Origin: JAOADN01 sp046155885
Lineage (GTDB): Bacteria > Pseudomonadota > Alphaproteobacteria > Rhodobacterales > Rhodobacteraceae
NCBI GenBank assembly: GCA_046155885.1
Contig: JBJXFU010000072.1
Location: 1 to 14,005, forward strand
DNA: 14,005 bases
Direction of reading: 5' to 3'
Every line of letters starts with the position of its first letter. The stretch's first letter is position 1. Of this stretch, positions 5,291 to 12,872 are shown piece after piece. Made by a program: the position numbers and the translations under genes. The notes under the pieces are model-generated. The model was not told where the DNA came from, made no database searches, and worked only from the letters and a program-made list of their open reading frames with translations.

Positions 5291-6298
5291 ATGGCCGCTG
5301 CCGCCGCCCTCATCCCCGACGCCCCCGCTCCGCATATCCCCGTCCTTCTCGGCCCGCTCCTGTCGGCGGTGTCCCCGGTGACGGGCACCTGGGTCGACGG
5401 CACTTTCGGAGCCGGCGGCTATGCGCGCGCGCTTCTCGCGGCGGGGGCGGAGCGGGTGATCGGTATCGACCGCGACCCCGCCGCCTTCGCCCTGGCCCGC
5501 CCCTGGGCTACCGCGTTCGGCGACCGGCTCAGACTGGCGCCGGGCACCTTCTCGGACCTCGACAGCATCGCCGGCGGCCCGGTCGATGGCGTGGTGCTCG
5601 ACCTCGGCGTTTCCTCGATGCAGATCGACACGCCCGAACGGGGCTTCTCCTTCCAGAAGGACGGTCCCCTCGACATGCGGATGGGCGACAGCGGCCCCAC
5701 CGCCGCCGACATCGTCAACGGCGCCTCCGAAGACGAGATCGCCGACATCCTCTTCCACTACGGCGAGGAACGCGCCGCCCGCCGCATCGCGCGCGCCATC
5801 GTCACCGCCCGCGCGGTGGAACCGTTCCGGACCACCCTGGCGCTCGCCCGCCTTGTCGAACGCGCGCTGCCCCGCCCCAAACCGGGGCAGAGCCACCCGG
5901 CCACGCGCGCCTTCCAGGCGCTCCGCATCGCGGTCAACGACGAATTCGGCCAGCTGCTCGCGGGCCTCGAAGCCGCCGAGCGCGCCCTGAAGCCGGGTGG
6001 CCGGCTCGCCGTCGTCAGCTTCCACTCGCTCGAGGACCGCGTCGTGAAACGCTTCCTTCTCGCCCGCTCGGGCGGCGACGGGCAGGGCAGCCGCCACGCG
6101 CCCGAACGCCTGCCGCAAGCGCCCGCGTTCATCCTGCCGCGCAAGCAGGCCATCGCCGCCGACGCCGCCGAACTCGCCGCCAACCCGCGCGCCCGATCGG
6201 CGCACCTGCGCACAGCCCTCCGCACCGATGCCGCCCCGGGCCGCGCCGACCCCGCCCAACTCGGGCTTCCCTTACCCGCGCTCAAGGATCGCCGCTGA
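5291..6298 (+). CDS. rsmH: RsmH (MraW), 16S rRNA m4C1402 methyltransferase
   Basis: A 335-aa class I SAM-dependent methyltransferase that N4-methylates C1402 of 16S rRNA in the ribosomal decoding centre. The N-terminus APHIPVLLGPLLSAV is the conserved family opening. The SAM-binding motif I is VDGTFGAGGYA (residues 35-45), and GVVLDLGVSSMQIDTPERGFSF is the RsmH-specific block followed by DGPLDMRM. Near the C-terminus LAVVSFHSLEDRVVKRF is also diagnostic. Length is slightly above the usual 300-320 aa because of a Pro/Ala-rich tail. The ATG at 5291 is 3 bp after the mraZ stop with only a weak ribosome site, so translation is probably coupled. Its own stop is 1 bp before ftsL. Confidence 0.96.
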   Translation: MAAAAALIPDAPAPHIPVLLGPLLSAVSPVTGTWVDGTFGAGGYARALLAAGAERVIGIDRDPAAFALARPWATAFGDRLRLAPGTFSDLDSIAGGPVDGVVLDLGVSSMQIDTPERGFSFQKDGPLDMRMGDSGPTAADIVNGASEDEIADILFHYGEERAARRIARAIVTARAVEPFRTTLALARLVERALPRPKPGQSHPATRAFQALRIAVNDEFGQLLAGLEAAERALKPGGRLAVVSFHSLEDRVVKRFLLARSGGDGQGSRHAPERLPQAPAFILPRKQAIAADAAELAANPRARSAHLRTALRTDAAPGRADPAQLGLPLPALKDRR

Positions 6299-6299
6299 C

Positions 6300-6662
6300 A
6301 TGCGCGCCCTGCTTTTCGTCGCCGCCGCGCTTTCGGTACTGGCCCTCGCCTTCTGGGCCTACCGCGAAAACTACCGCACGCAGGGCGAACTCGCCGCCGT
6401 CCGGGACCTTCGGACCGAAATCGGGTCCCTGCGCGAAAGCCTCGCCGTGCTCAGGGCGGAATGGGCCTACCTGAACCGCCCCGACCGGCTCAGGGAACTG
6501 GCCGACATCAACTTCCCGCGCCTGGAACTCCTGCCGCTCGACCCCACCCAGTTCGGCGATCCGGGCGAAATCCCCTATCCGACGCCGCCCGCCTTCGATC
6601 CGGACGCGCTGGCGCTGTCCGACCCCGTCGACACCTCGGCCGGTACGGAAGGAAACCCGTGA
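6300..6662 (+). CDS. ftsL: FtsL, bitopic cell division protein
   Basis: A 120-aa inner-membrane protein. A single membrane segment (about residues 3-21, LLFVAAALSVLALAFWAY) is followed by a periplasmic coiled coil (about 26-62, GELAAVRDLRTEIGSLRESL and on) and a short Pro-rich tail. In the divisome FtsL works with FtsB and FtsQ to recruit and activate FtsWI. Sequence is poorly conserved in this family, so the call relies on topology, size, the LNRPDRLRELAD motif and its place between rsmH and ftsI. The ATG at 6300 follows the rsmH stop by 1 bp. An in-frame ATG at 6228 inside rsmH would put 24 extra residues before the membrane segment and is unlikely. The stop TGA overlaps the ftsI ATG (TGATG). 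Confidence 0.92.
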   Translation: MRALLFVAAALSVLALAFWAYRENYRTQGELAAVRDLRTEIGSLRESLAVLRAEWAYLNRPDRLRELADINFPRLELLPLDPTQFGDPGEIPYPTPPAFDPDALALSDPVDTSAGTEGNP

Positions 6663-8440
6663 TGCGCGCCCCTCTCCGCCCGCTCGCCCGCATCCTCGAG
6701 GCCCGCGCCAAGGGCGAGAACCCCGACGCCATCGAACGCGAAAACCGCCGTCTGCGACACGAAGCCACGCGCGACCGCGCCCGTGCCCGTGCCGAGGGGC
6801 GGCTCGCGGTGCTGGCGCTGGTCGTGACCCTGGCCTTCGGCGCCGTCGGTGCCCGGATGGGAAGCCTCGCCGCAGTCGACCCGGCCGAGCCGCAGACCGC
6901 TGGCGGTGCCTCGTCGATCGTCGCGCAGCGCGCCGACATCGTCGACCGCGAGGGACGCCTTCTCGCCACCAACCTGCTGACCCACGCGCTCTACGCCCAG
7001 CCGGCGCTGATGGTCGACCCGGAGAGGTCGGCGGCGGAGCTTGCGGAAATCTTCCCGGACCTCGATCCCGTGAGGCTTGCCATCGACTTCACGGGCAAGC
7101 GCAAGTTCCTGTGGATCAAGAAGAAAATCTCGCCAGAGCAGATGCAGAAGGTGCACGAGATCGGCGATCCGGGCCTGTTGTTCGGCCCGCGCGAGATGCG
7201 GCTTTACCCCAACGGCGCGATCGCCGCGCATATCCTCGGCGGCGCGGGCTTCGGCCGCGAAGGCGTCGATTCCGCCGAGGTGATCGGCACTGCGGGTGTG
7301 GAGAAGACCTTCGACGCCTGGCTGCGCGACCCCGCCAACGGCGGCGCGCCGCTGCAGCTGACCATCGACCTGTCGGTGCAGTCCGCGGTCGAGGACGTGC
7401 TCTCCGGCGGCATGCATCTGATGAACGCCAAGGGCGCGGCGGCGATCCTGATGGACGCGCGCACCGGCGACATCGTGGCCCTGGCCTCGCTTCCCGACTT
7501 CGACCCCAACACCCGCCCGCAGCCCTTGGTGAAAGGCGACGCCGGCGACAGTCCGCTCTTCAACCGCGCCGTGCAGGGGGTCTACGAGCTTGGGTCCACC
7601 TTCAAGATCTTCGCCGTGGCCCAGGCGCTCGACCTCGGCCTGGTCTCGCCCAGCTCGATGGTCGATACCAAGGAGCCCTACTACTTCGGCAAGTTCAAGA
7701 TCACCGATTTCCACTACTATGGCCCCGAGCTTTCGGTCCGCGACGTGATCGTCAAGTCCTCGAACATCGGCACCGCCCATATCGCGCTGATGCTCGGCAA
7801 GACCCGCCAGCAGGCCTTCCTGAAGTCGCTGGGCTTCTTCGAACCGACGCCCGTGGAACTGGTCGAGGCGCCGGGCGCAAAGCCGCTTCTGCCGAAGAAG
7901 TGGGCCGATATCTCGACCCTGACCATCTCCTACGGCCACGGCCTGTCGGCCAGCCCGCTGCACCTTGCCACCGCCTACGCGGCCATCGCCAATGGCGGGG
8001 TGACGGTCACGCCGACGCTGATCCGGCAGGCCTCGCACCCCGAGGGCCGCCGGGTGATGAGCGAAAAGACCGCCCGCATCGCCCGCGAGATGCTGCGCGG
8101 CGTCGTCACCGAAGGCACCGCGACGATGGGCGATGTGCCGGGCTACGAGGTGGCGGGCAAGACCGGCACCGCCGACAAGCCGAAACCCGGCGGCGGCTAT
8201 TACGACGACAAGGTCATCACCACCTTCGCGGCGATGTTCCCGGCCTCGGACCCGCGCTACGTCCTGGTCGTGTCGCTGGACGAGCCGGTCGAAACCTCGG
8301 GCACCGAGCCGCGCCGCACCGCCGGCTGGACCGCCGTGCCCGTCGCCGCCGAAATCATCCGCCGCGCCGCGCCGCTTCTGGGCCTCCGGCCGCTGGTTGA
8401 ACCCCCCGCCGCAGATAAGGTAACACTCGTCTCCAACTGA
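6662..8440 (+). CDS. ftsI: FtsI (PBP3), septal peptidoglycan transpeptidase
   Basis: A 592-aa class B penicillin-binding protein that cross-links septal peptidoglycan in the periplasm as partner of FtsW. It has a basic cytoplasmic N-terminus (about 45 residues, rich in Arg), one membrane segment (about 47-66, LAVLALVVTLAFGAV), a pedestal domain starting with QRADIVDREGRLLATNL, and the transpeptidase domain. The active-site motifs are complete: STFK with the nucleophile S312 and K315, SSN at 366-368, and KTGT at 500-503. Length is typical. The start ATG overlaps the ftsL stop by one base, indicating translational coupling. A gap of 46 bp with a small hairpin separates it from murE. Confidence 0.97.
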   Translation: MRAPLRPLARILEARAKGENPDAIERENRRLRHEATRDRARARAEGRLAVLALVVTLAFGAVGARMGSLAAVDPAEPQTAGGASSIVAQRADIVDREGRLLATNLLTHALYAQPALMVDPERSAAELAEIFPDLDPVRLAIDFTGKRKFLWIKKKISPEQMQKVHEIGDPGLLFGPREMRLYPNGAIAAHILGGAGFGREGVDSAEVIGTAGVEKTFDAWLRDPANGGAPLQLTIDLSVQSAVEDVLSGGMHLMNAKGAAAILMDARTGDIVALASLPDFDPNTRPQPLVKGDAGDSPLFNRAVQGVYELGSTFKIFAVAQALDLGLVSPSSMVDTKEPYYFGKFKITDFHYYGPELSVRDVIVKSSNIGTAHIALMLGKTRQQAFLKSLGFFEPTPVELVEAPGAKPLLPKKWADISTLTISYGHGLSASPLHLATAYAAIANGGVTVTPTLIRQASHPEGRRVMSEKTARIAREMLRGVVTEGTATMGDVPGYEVAGKTGTADKPKPGGGYYDDKVITTFAAMFPASDPRYVLVVSLDEPVETSGTEPRRTAGWTAVPVAAEIIRRAAPLLGLRPLVEPPAADKVTLVSN

Positions 8441-8463
8441 AAAACAGGTCGTCAGAGGGGAAC

Positions 8464-8478
8464 GCCCCGCTTCGGGGC
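8464..8478 (+). repeat. short hairpin between ftsI and murE
   Basis: GCCCCGCTTCGGGGC is a compact 5-6 bp stem-loop in the 46-bp gap. No T-run follows, so it is not a terminator. It sits just before the AAAAGGA ribosome site of murE and may shape access to it or mark an mRNA processing point. Confidence 0.5.
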
Positions 8479-8486
8479 AAAAGGAC

Positions 8487-9968
8487 ATGGCGCGCGGCAG
8501 CACATCCCTGGCCGATCTCGGTCTGACCGCACAAGGCGGGCGCGAGGCGGTGGTGACCGGCATCGCGGCCGACAGCCGCGCGGTGCGCCGCGGCTTCCTT
8601 TTCGCCGCCCTGCCGGGTTCGCGGGCGCATGGCGCCGACTACATCCCGGCCGCGCTCTCCCTCGGCGCCTCGGCCGTCCTGACCGACCGCGCCGGCGCCG
8701 ACCTCGCCCGCGCCGCGCTCGACCGCGCACAGGCCGCGCTCGTCATCGCCGAGGACCCGCGCGAGGCGCTGGCGCGCGCCGCCGCACTCTGGTCCGGGGG
8801 CCAGCCCGCCACCGTGGTCGCGGTGACCGGCACCAACGGCAAGACCTCGGTGGCAAGCTTCACCCGGCAGATCTGGACCCAACTCGGCCTGCGCGCCGCG
8901 AATATCGGCACCACCGGGGTGGAGGGCGCCTTTTCCGCCCCCTCGATCCACACCACGCCGGAACCGGTGACCCTGCACCGGCTGCTGGCCGACATGGCGG
9001 CCGCGGGTCTGACCCATGTGGCGATGGAAGCCTCGTCCCACGGGCTCGACCAGCGCCGGCTCGACGGGGTGACGCTGAAGGCCGCCGCCTTCACCAACCT
9101 GACGCAGGACCACCTCGACTATCACGGCGACATGGAAACCTACTTCCGTGCCAAGCTGGGGCTTTTCGACCGGGTGCTGCCGCCGGACGGCGCTGCGGTC
9201 GTCAACCAACATTCGCCGCGCGGCGCGGCCGTCGCCGCCGTGGCGAAGGCGCGCGGGCAGCGGCTGATCGGCGTCGGCACCGCAGCCGAAGACGACCTGC
9301 GCATCCTCGGCCAGCGCTTCGACATGACCGGACAGGACCTGCGCTTCGCCTGGGCCGGCGCCCCGCATCTGGTGCGCCTGCCGCTGATCGGCGGGTTCCA
9401 GGCGGGGAACGTGCTTCTGGCCGCGGGCCTCGCCATCGCCGGCGGCGAGGCGCCAGAGGCGGTCTTCGCCGTGCTGCCCCGGCTTTCCACGGTGCGCGGC
9501 CGGATGCAGCTGGCCGCCAGCCGCGACAGCGGCGCGGCGGTCTTCGTCGACTACGCCCATACGCCGGACGCGGTGCAAACCGCGCTGAAGGCGCTGCGCC
9601 CGCATGTCCTCGGCCGCATCGTCATCGTCCTTGGCGCCGGCGGCGACCGCGACCGCTCCAAGCGCCCGCTGATGGGCCGTGCGGCGGCGGCGCATGCCGA
9701 TCTGGTCTATGTCACCGACGACAACCCCCGCACCGAAAGCCCCGCTTCGATCCGCGCCGCCGTGATGCAGGGCTGCCCCGCAGCCACCGAGGTCGGCGAC
9801 CGCGCCGAGGCGATCCTGCGCGCGGTGGACGCGCTGCGACCGGGCGATGCGCTGCTGATCGCGGGCAAGGGGCACGAGACGGGGCAGATCATCGGCCAGG
9901 ACATCTACCCCTTCGACGACGCCGAACAGGCGAGCGTGGCGGTGGCCGCGCTGGACGGGAAGATATGA
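8487..9968 (+). CDS. murE: MurE, UDP-MurNAc-tripeptide (meso-diaminopimelate) ligase
   Basis: A 493-aa cytosolic Mur ligase that adds meso-diaminopimelate to UDP-MurNAc-L-Ala-D-Glu using ATP. The P-loop is GTNGKT at residues 115-120. EASSHGLDQRRLDG and FTNLTQDHLDYHG are conserved central-domain blocks, and K223 in AKLGLF is the lysine usually carbamylated to bind Mg2+. The DNPR motif (412-415) is the signature of diaminopimelate rather than lysine specificity, as expected for a Gram-negative. Length is typical. The ATG at 8487 is the only sensible start, but AAAGGA ends only 1 nt before it, an unusually short spacing. A 193-bp gap with palindromes follows. Confidence 0.97.
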   Translation: MARGSTSLADLGLTAQGGREAVVTGIAADSRAVRRGFLFAALPGSRAHGADYIPAALSLGASAVLTDRAGADLARAALDRAQAALVIAEDPREALARAAALWSGGQPATVVAVTGTNGKTSVASFTRQIWTQLGLRAANIGTTGVEGAFSAPSIHTTPEPVTLHRLLADMAAAGLTHVAMEASSHGLDQRRLDGVTLKAAAFTNLTQDHLDYHGDMETYFRAKLGLFDRVLPPDGAAVVNQHSPRGAAVAAVAKARGQRLIGVGTAAEDDLRILGQRFDMTGQDLRFAWAGAPHLVRLPLIGGFQAGNVLLAAGLAIAGGEAPEAVFAVLPRLSTVRGRMQLAASRDSGAAVFVDYAHTPDAVQTALKALRPHVLGRIVIVLGAGGDRDRSKRPLMGRAAAAHADLVYVTDDNPRTESPASIRAAVMQGCPAATEVGDRAEAILRAVDALRPGDALLIAGKGHETGQIIGQDIYPFDDAEQASVAVAALDGKI

Positions 9969-10039
9969 GGGGCGGCAGACCCGCACACCGGCCGCGCACC
10001 GCCCGCGAACCCGCCCGCGAACCCGCCCGCCCGCGCGCA

Positions 10040-10067
10040 GGGCAGAATTTTCACGAAAATTCTGCCC
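10040..10067. repeat. palindromic element 1 between murE and murF
   Basis: A perfect 12-bp stem, GGGCAGAATTTT (10040-10051) with AAAATTCTGCCC (10056-10067), around the loop CACG. The AT-rich inner stem stands out strongly from its GC-rich surroundings. No T-run follows on either strand. It resembles a REP-like dispersed palindrome. Confidence 0.7.
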
Positions 10068-10073
10068 CGCCCC

Positions 10074-10097
10074 GCATTTCCTTCGTGAAGGAAATGC
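10074..10097. repeat. palindromic element 2 between murE and murF
   Basis: A perfect 10-bp stem, GCATTTCCTT (10074-10083) with AAGGAAATGC (10088-10097), around the loop CGTG. That loop is the reverse complement of the CACG loop of element 1, so the two elements look like related palindromes in opposite orientation, 6 bp apart. Confidence 0.7.
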
Positions 10098-10161
10098 CCC
10101 CCGCCCGCCCGCGCGCCCGTCTCCCGGCACCGCCCGCGCTTCACTTCTCCGGACCCCTCCT

Positions 10162-11613
10162 GTGACCGCCCCCCTCTGGACCTCGCCCGCCCTCGCCGCC
10201 GCCACCGGCGCGCGCCTCACCCGTCCCTTCGCCGCCACCGGCATCTCGATCGACACCCGAAGCCTCGCCCCCGGCGACCTTTTCGTCGCCCTCACCGCCA
10301 TCCGCGACGGCCATGATTTCGTGGCCGGGGCGCTGGCCAACGGTGCCGCCGCCGCGCTCGTCTCGCGCCTCCCCGAAGGCCTTCCCCCCGACGCCCCGCT
10401 GGCGCTCGTCCCCGACGTCCTCGCCGCCCTCCGCTCCCTCGCCGCCGCCGCCCGCGCCCGCACCGCCGCCAAGGCCGTGGGCGTCACCGGCTCGGTCGGC
10501 AAGACCTCGACCAAGGAGATGCTCCGCGCCATCCTCTCCGGCCAGGGCGCCACCCACGCCGCCGAGGCGAGCTTCAACAACCACTGGGGCGTCCCCCTGA
10601 CGCTCGCCCGGATGCCCGAAGCCATCCGTTTCGCCGTCCTCGAAATCGGCATGAACCGGCCGGGAGAGATCGCCCCCCTGGCGCGGCTCGCCCGCCTCGA
10701 TGCGGCCCTTGTCACCACCGTCGCGCCTGCGCATCTCGAAGCTTTCGAAAGCCTCGAGGGCATCGCGCACGAGAAAGCCTCGATCTACGAGGGCCTCCTG
10801 CCCGGCGGCACCGCCATCGTGCCCCTCGGCCTTCCCACCACGCCGATCCTGACGGCCAGGGCCCGCGCCACCGCCGCCCGCGTCCTGACCTTCGGCCGCG
10901 ACGAGGCCGCCGACTTCCGTCTCATCGACGCCACTCTCGCCGAAGGCGCCACCGTCGTCCGCGCCACCCGCTTCGGCGAGCCGATGCTTCTCAGGCTGCT
11001 GACCCCCGGCGCGCATTTCGCGATGAACGCGCTCGCGGCACTCGCCGCCGCCGAGGCGCTGGGCGCCGACCCCGCGCTCGCGGCGCTCGACCTCGGCCGC
11101 TGGCAGCCGCCGGACGGGCGCGGCAAACGCGACACCGTGCGCCTCGACATCGTCGACGAAAGCCTCGCCTTCGACCTGATCGACGACGCCTTCAACGCCA
11201 ACCCCGCCTCGGTCGCCGCCGCCCTCGACGTCCTCGCCGCAGCGCGGCCGAAGGACGGGGTCGGCCGCCGCGCCGAAGGCCGCCGCATCGCCATCCTCGG
11301 CGACATGCTGGAACTCGGCGCGACCGAACTCGCGCTCCACCGCGCCCTTGCCGAGCACCCCGCGATGGCGCAGGTCCACCTCGTCCACTGCCTCGGCCCG
11401 CGCATGCGCGCCCTGTGGGAGGTGCTGCCGGCCGGCAAACGCGGCGAATGGCACGAAACCGCCGAAGGCCTCGCGGCCCGCGCGGCCTCGCTCGCCGACG
11501 CGGGCGACGTGATCCTGGTCAAGGGATCGAAAGGATCGAAGGCAAGCCTCGTGGCCGGGGCGCTGCGCCGCCTCGGGCGCCCCGGGGCCAGCGGCATAGG
11601 AGTGGCGGAGTAG
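10162..11613 (+). CDS. murF: MurF, UDP-MurNAc-tripeptide-D-Ala-D-Ala ligase
   Basis: A 483-aa cytosolic Mur ligase that adds the D-Ala-D-Ala dipeptide, completing the UDP-MurNAc-pentapeptide. The N-terminal domain has GISIDTRSLAPGDLFVAL. The P-loop is GSVGKT (residues 110-115, K114) in VTGSVGKTSTKEML, followed by the MurF-typical ASFNNHWGVPLTLAR and LEIGMNRPGEI. DDAFNANPASVAAAL is the conserved C-terminal-domain block. Start is GTG at 10162; no ATG lies near the expected N-terminus, and the upstream sequence CCCCTCCT is the opposite of a Shine-Dalgarno, so initiation may be weak. The TAG stop directly abuts the mraY ATG. Confidence 0.96.
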   Translation: MTAPLWTSPALAAATGARLTRPFAATGISIDTRSLAPGDLFVALTAIRDGHDFVAGALANGAAAALVSRLPEGLPPDAPLALVPDVLAALRSLAAAARARTAAKAVGVTGSVGKTSTKEMLRAILSGQGATHAAEASFNNHWGVPLTLARMPEAIRFAVLEIGMNRPGEIAPLARLARLDAALVTTVAPAHLEAFESLEGIAHEKASIYEGLLPGGTAIVPLGLPTTPILTARARATAARVLTFGRDEAADFRLIDATLAEGATVVRATRFGEPMLLRLLTPGAHFAMNALAALAAAEALGADPALAALDLGRWQPPDGRGKRDTVRLDIVDESLAFDLIDDAFNANPASVAAALDVLAAARPKDGVGRRAEGRRIAILGDMLELGATELALHRALAEHPAMAQVHLVHCLGPRMRALWEVLPAGKRGEWHETAEGLAARAASLADAGDVILVKGSKGSKASLVAGALRRLGRPGASGIGVAE

Positions 11614-12696
11614 ATGTTCTACTGGCTCAGCGCGCTGTCGGACGGGGGCGATTTCTGGAACCTCTTCCGCTACATCACCTTCCGCGCCGGCGGCGCCTTC
11701 TTCACCGCGCTGATCTTCGGCTTCCTCTTCGGCCGCCCGATCATCGACTTCCTGCGCCGCACCCAGAAAAAGGGCCAGCCGATCCGCGACGACGGGCCGG
11801 AATCGCATTTCTCCAAGGCCGGCACGCCGACGATGGGGGGGCTGCTGATCCTCTCGGCGCTGACCGCCTCGACGCTCCTCTGGGCGCGGCTGGAAAACCC
11901 CTTCGTCTGGATCGTGCTGGGCGTCACCCTCGCCTTCGGGCTGATCGGCTTCGCCGACGACTACGCCAAGGTCACCAAACAGACCTCCAAGGGCGTCTCG
12001 TCCCGCACCCGCTTCCTCGCCGGCCTCGCCGTCGCCGCCATCGCCGCCTGGGCCGCCACCCGCTTCCACCCCGAAGGCCTGCAGAATGAACTGGCGATGC
12101 CGTTCCTGAAGAACGTGCTGCTGAACCTCGGCCTGCTGTTCATCCCCTTCGCGATGATCGTCATCGTCGGGGCGGCCAACGCCGTGAACCTGACCGACGG
12201 GCTCGACGGCCTCGCGGTGATGCCGGTAATGATCGCCGCCGCGACGCTCGGCGTCATCGCCTACGTGGTGGGCAACGTCCGCTTCGCCGACTACCTCGGC
12301 GTCCACCTGGTGCCCGGCACCGGCGAGATCACCATCTTCTGCGCGGCCCTCATCGGCGGCGGCCTCGGGTTCCTGTGGTACAACGCCCCCCCGGCGGCCG
12401 TCTTCATGGGCGACACCGGCTCGCTGGCGCTCGGCGGCGCGCTGGGCGCCATTGCCGTTGCGACCAAGCACGAGATCGTCCTGGCCATCGTCGGCGGGCT
12501 CTTCGTGGTCGAGGCCCTCTCGGTCATCATCCAGGTCGCCTACTTCAAGCGCACCGGTAAACGAGTCTTCCTCATGGCCCCCATCCACCACCATTTCGAG
12601 AAACTCGGCTGGTCCGAGCCGCAGATCGTCATCCGCTTCTGGATCATCTCGCTGATCCTGGCGCTGATCGGGCTGGCGACGCTGAAGGTGCGGTAG
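11614..12696 (+). CDS. mraY: MraY, phospho-MurNAc-pentapeptide translocase
   Basis: A 360-aa polytopic inner-membrane enzyme (about ten membrane segments) that transfers phospho-MurNAc-pentapeptide from UDP to undecaprenyl phosphate, making lipid I. The catalytic aspartates are present: D115 and D116 in GFADDYAKVTK, and D267 in FMGDTGSLALG, with the same numbering as in Escherichia coli. NAVNLTDGLDGLA and the histidine motif IHHHFEKLGWSE are also intact. The protein has the same length as the E. coli enzyme. Start ATG at 11614 comes directly after the murF stop, with GGAG (11607-11610) and AGGAG (11598-11602) inside the end of murF, so coupling is likely. Confidence 0.97.
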   Translation: MFYWLSALSDGGDFWNLFRYITFRAGGAFFTALIFGFLFGRPIIDFLRRTQKKGQPIRDDGPESHFSKAGTPTMGGLLILSALTASTLLWARLENPFVWIVLGVTLAFGLIGFADDYAKVTKQTSKGVSSRTRFLAGLAVAAIAAWAATRFHPEGLQNELAMPFLKNVLLNLGLLFIPFAMIVIVGAANAVNLTDGLDGLAVMPVMIAAATLGVIAYVVGNVRFADYLGVHLVPGTGEITIFCAALIGGGLGFLWYNAPPAAVFMGDTGSLALGGALGAIAVATKHEIVLAIVGGLFVVEALSVIIQVAYFKRTGKRVFLMAPIHHHFEKLGWSEPQIVIRFWIISLILALIGLATLKVR

Positions 12697-12714
12697 GGCG
12701 GGGCCTGCCCCGCC
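12697..12714 (+). repeat. GC hairpin directly after mraY
   Basis: GGCGGGGC (12697-12704) pairs perfectly with GCCCCGCC (12707-12714), starting right after the mraY stop codon. No T-run follows, so termination here would have to be partial or Rho-dependent. It could also protect the 3' end of a processed mRNA. Confidence 0.55.
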
Positions 12715-12872
12715 GCCCTTCGCCCAACAGGCGCCGCCAGCCGCCGCTGGCGGGCCGCCCTATCGAGCCCGAGCCACCCCCTTCCGCTTTCGCCCCGTCT
12801 GAAATATCCCACGTTGGGTGCGGGGGTGTGGAACCCCCGCGGCCCGCACGCCGGGCCGAAGGGAGAACCGCC
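12715..12872. other. mraY-murD spacer with a G/C-box hairpin
   Basis: The rest of the mraY-murD gap contains no gene. It holds GCCGCC/GGCGGC-type inverted repeats (about 12731-12757) and a phrase GTCTGAAATATCCCACGTTGGG followed by an 8-bp hairpin, GCGGGGGT (12820-12827) with ACCCCCGC (12833-12840). My impression is that such a 'GAAATATCCC plus G-run/C-run hairpin' recurs between genes in Rhodobacterales; this needs a search to confirm. The murD ribosome site GGGAG is at 12861-12865. Confidence 0.5.

Larger units (their letters stand above)
9969..10161. other. murE-murF spacer with palindromic elements
   Basis: This 193-bp gap interrupts an otherwise tight operon. It has a 12-bp tandem duplication (GCCCGCGAACCC at 10001-10012 and again at 10013-10024, then degenerate), two strong hairpins described separately, and C/G-rich filler with no gene. 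A frame of 66 codons runs through it but crosses both hairpins and has no protein-like composition. Confidence 0.7.

Noticed and set aside
8355..12594. Two very long open frames (about 800 codons each) on the minus strand opposite murE, murF and mraY
   Set aside because: They are antisense mirrors of GC-rich coding genes whose real frames carry complete catalytic motifs. They have no domains and a composition dominated by Gly, Arg and Ala.
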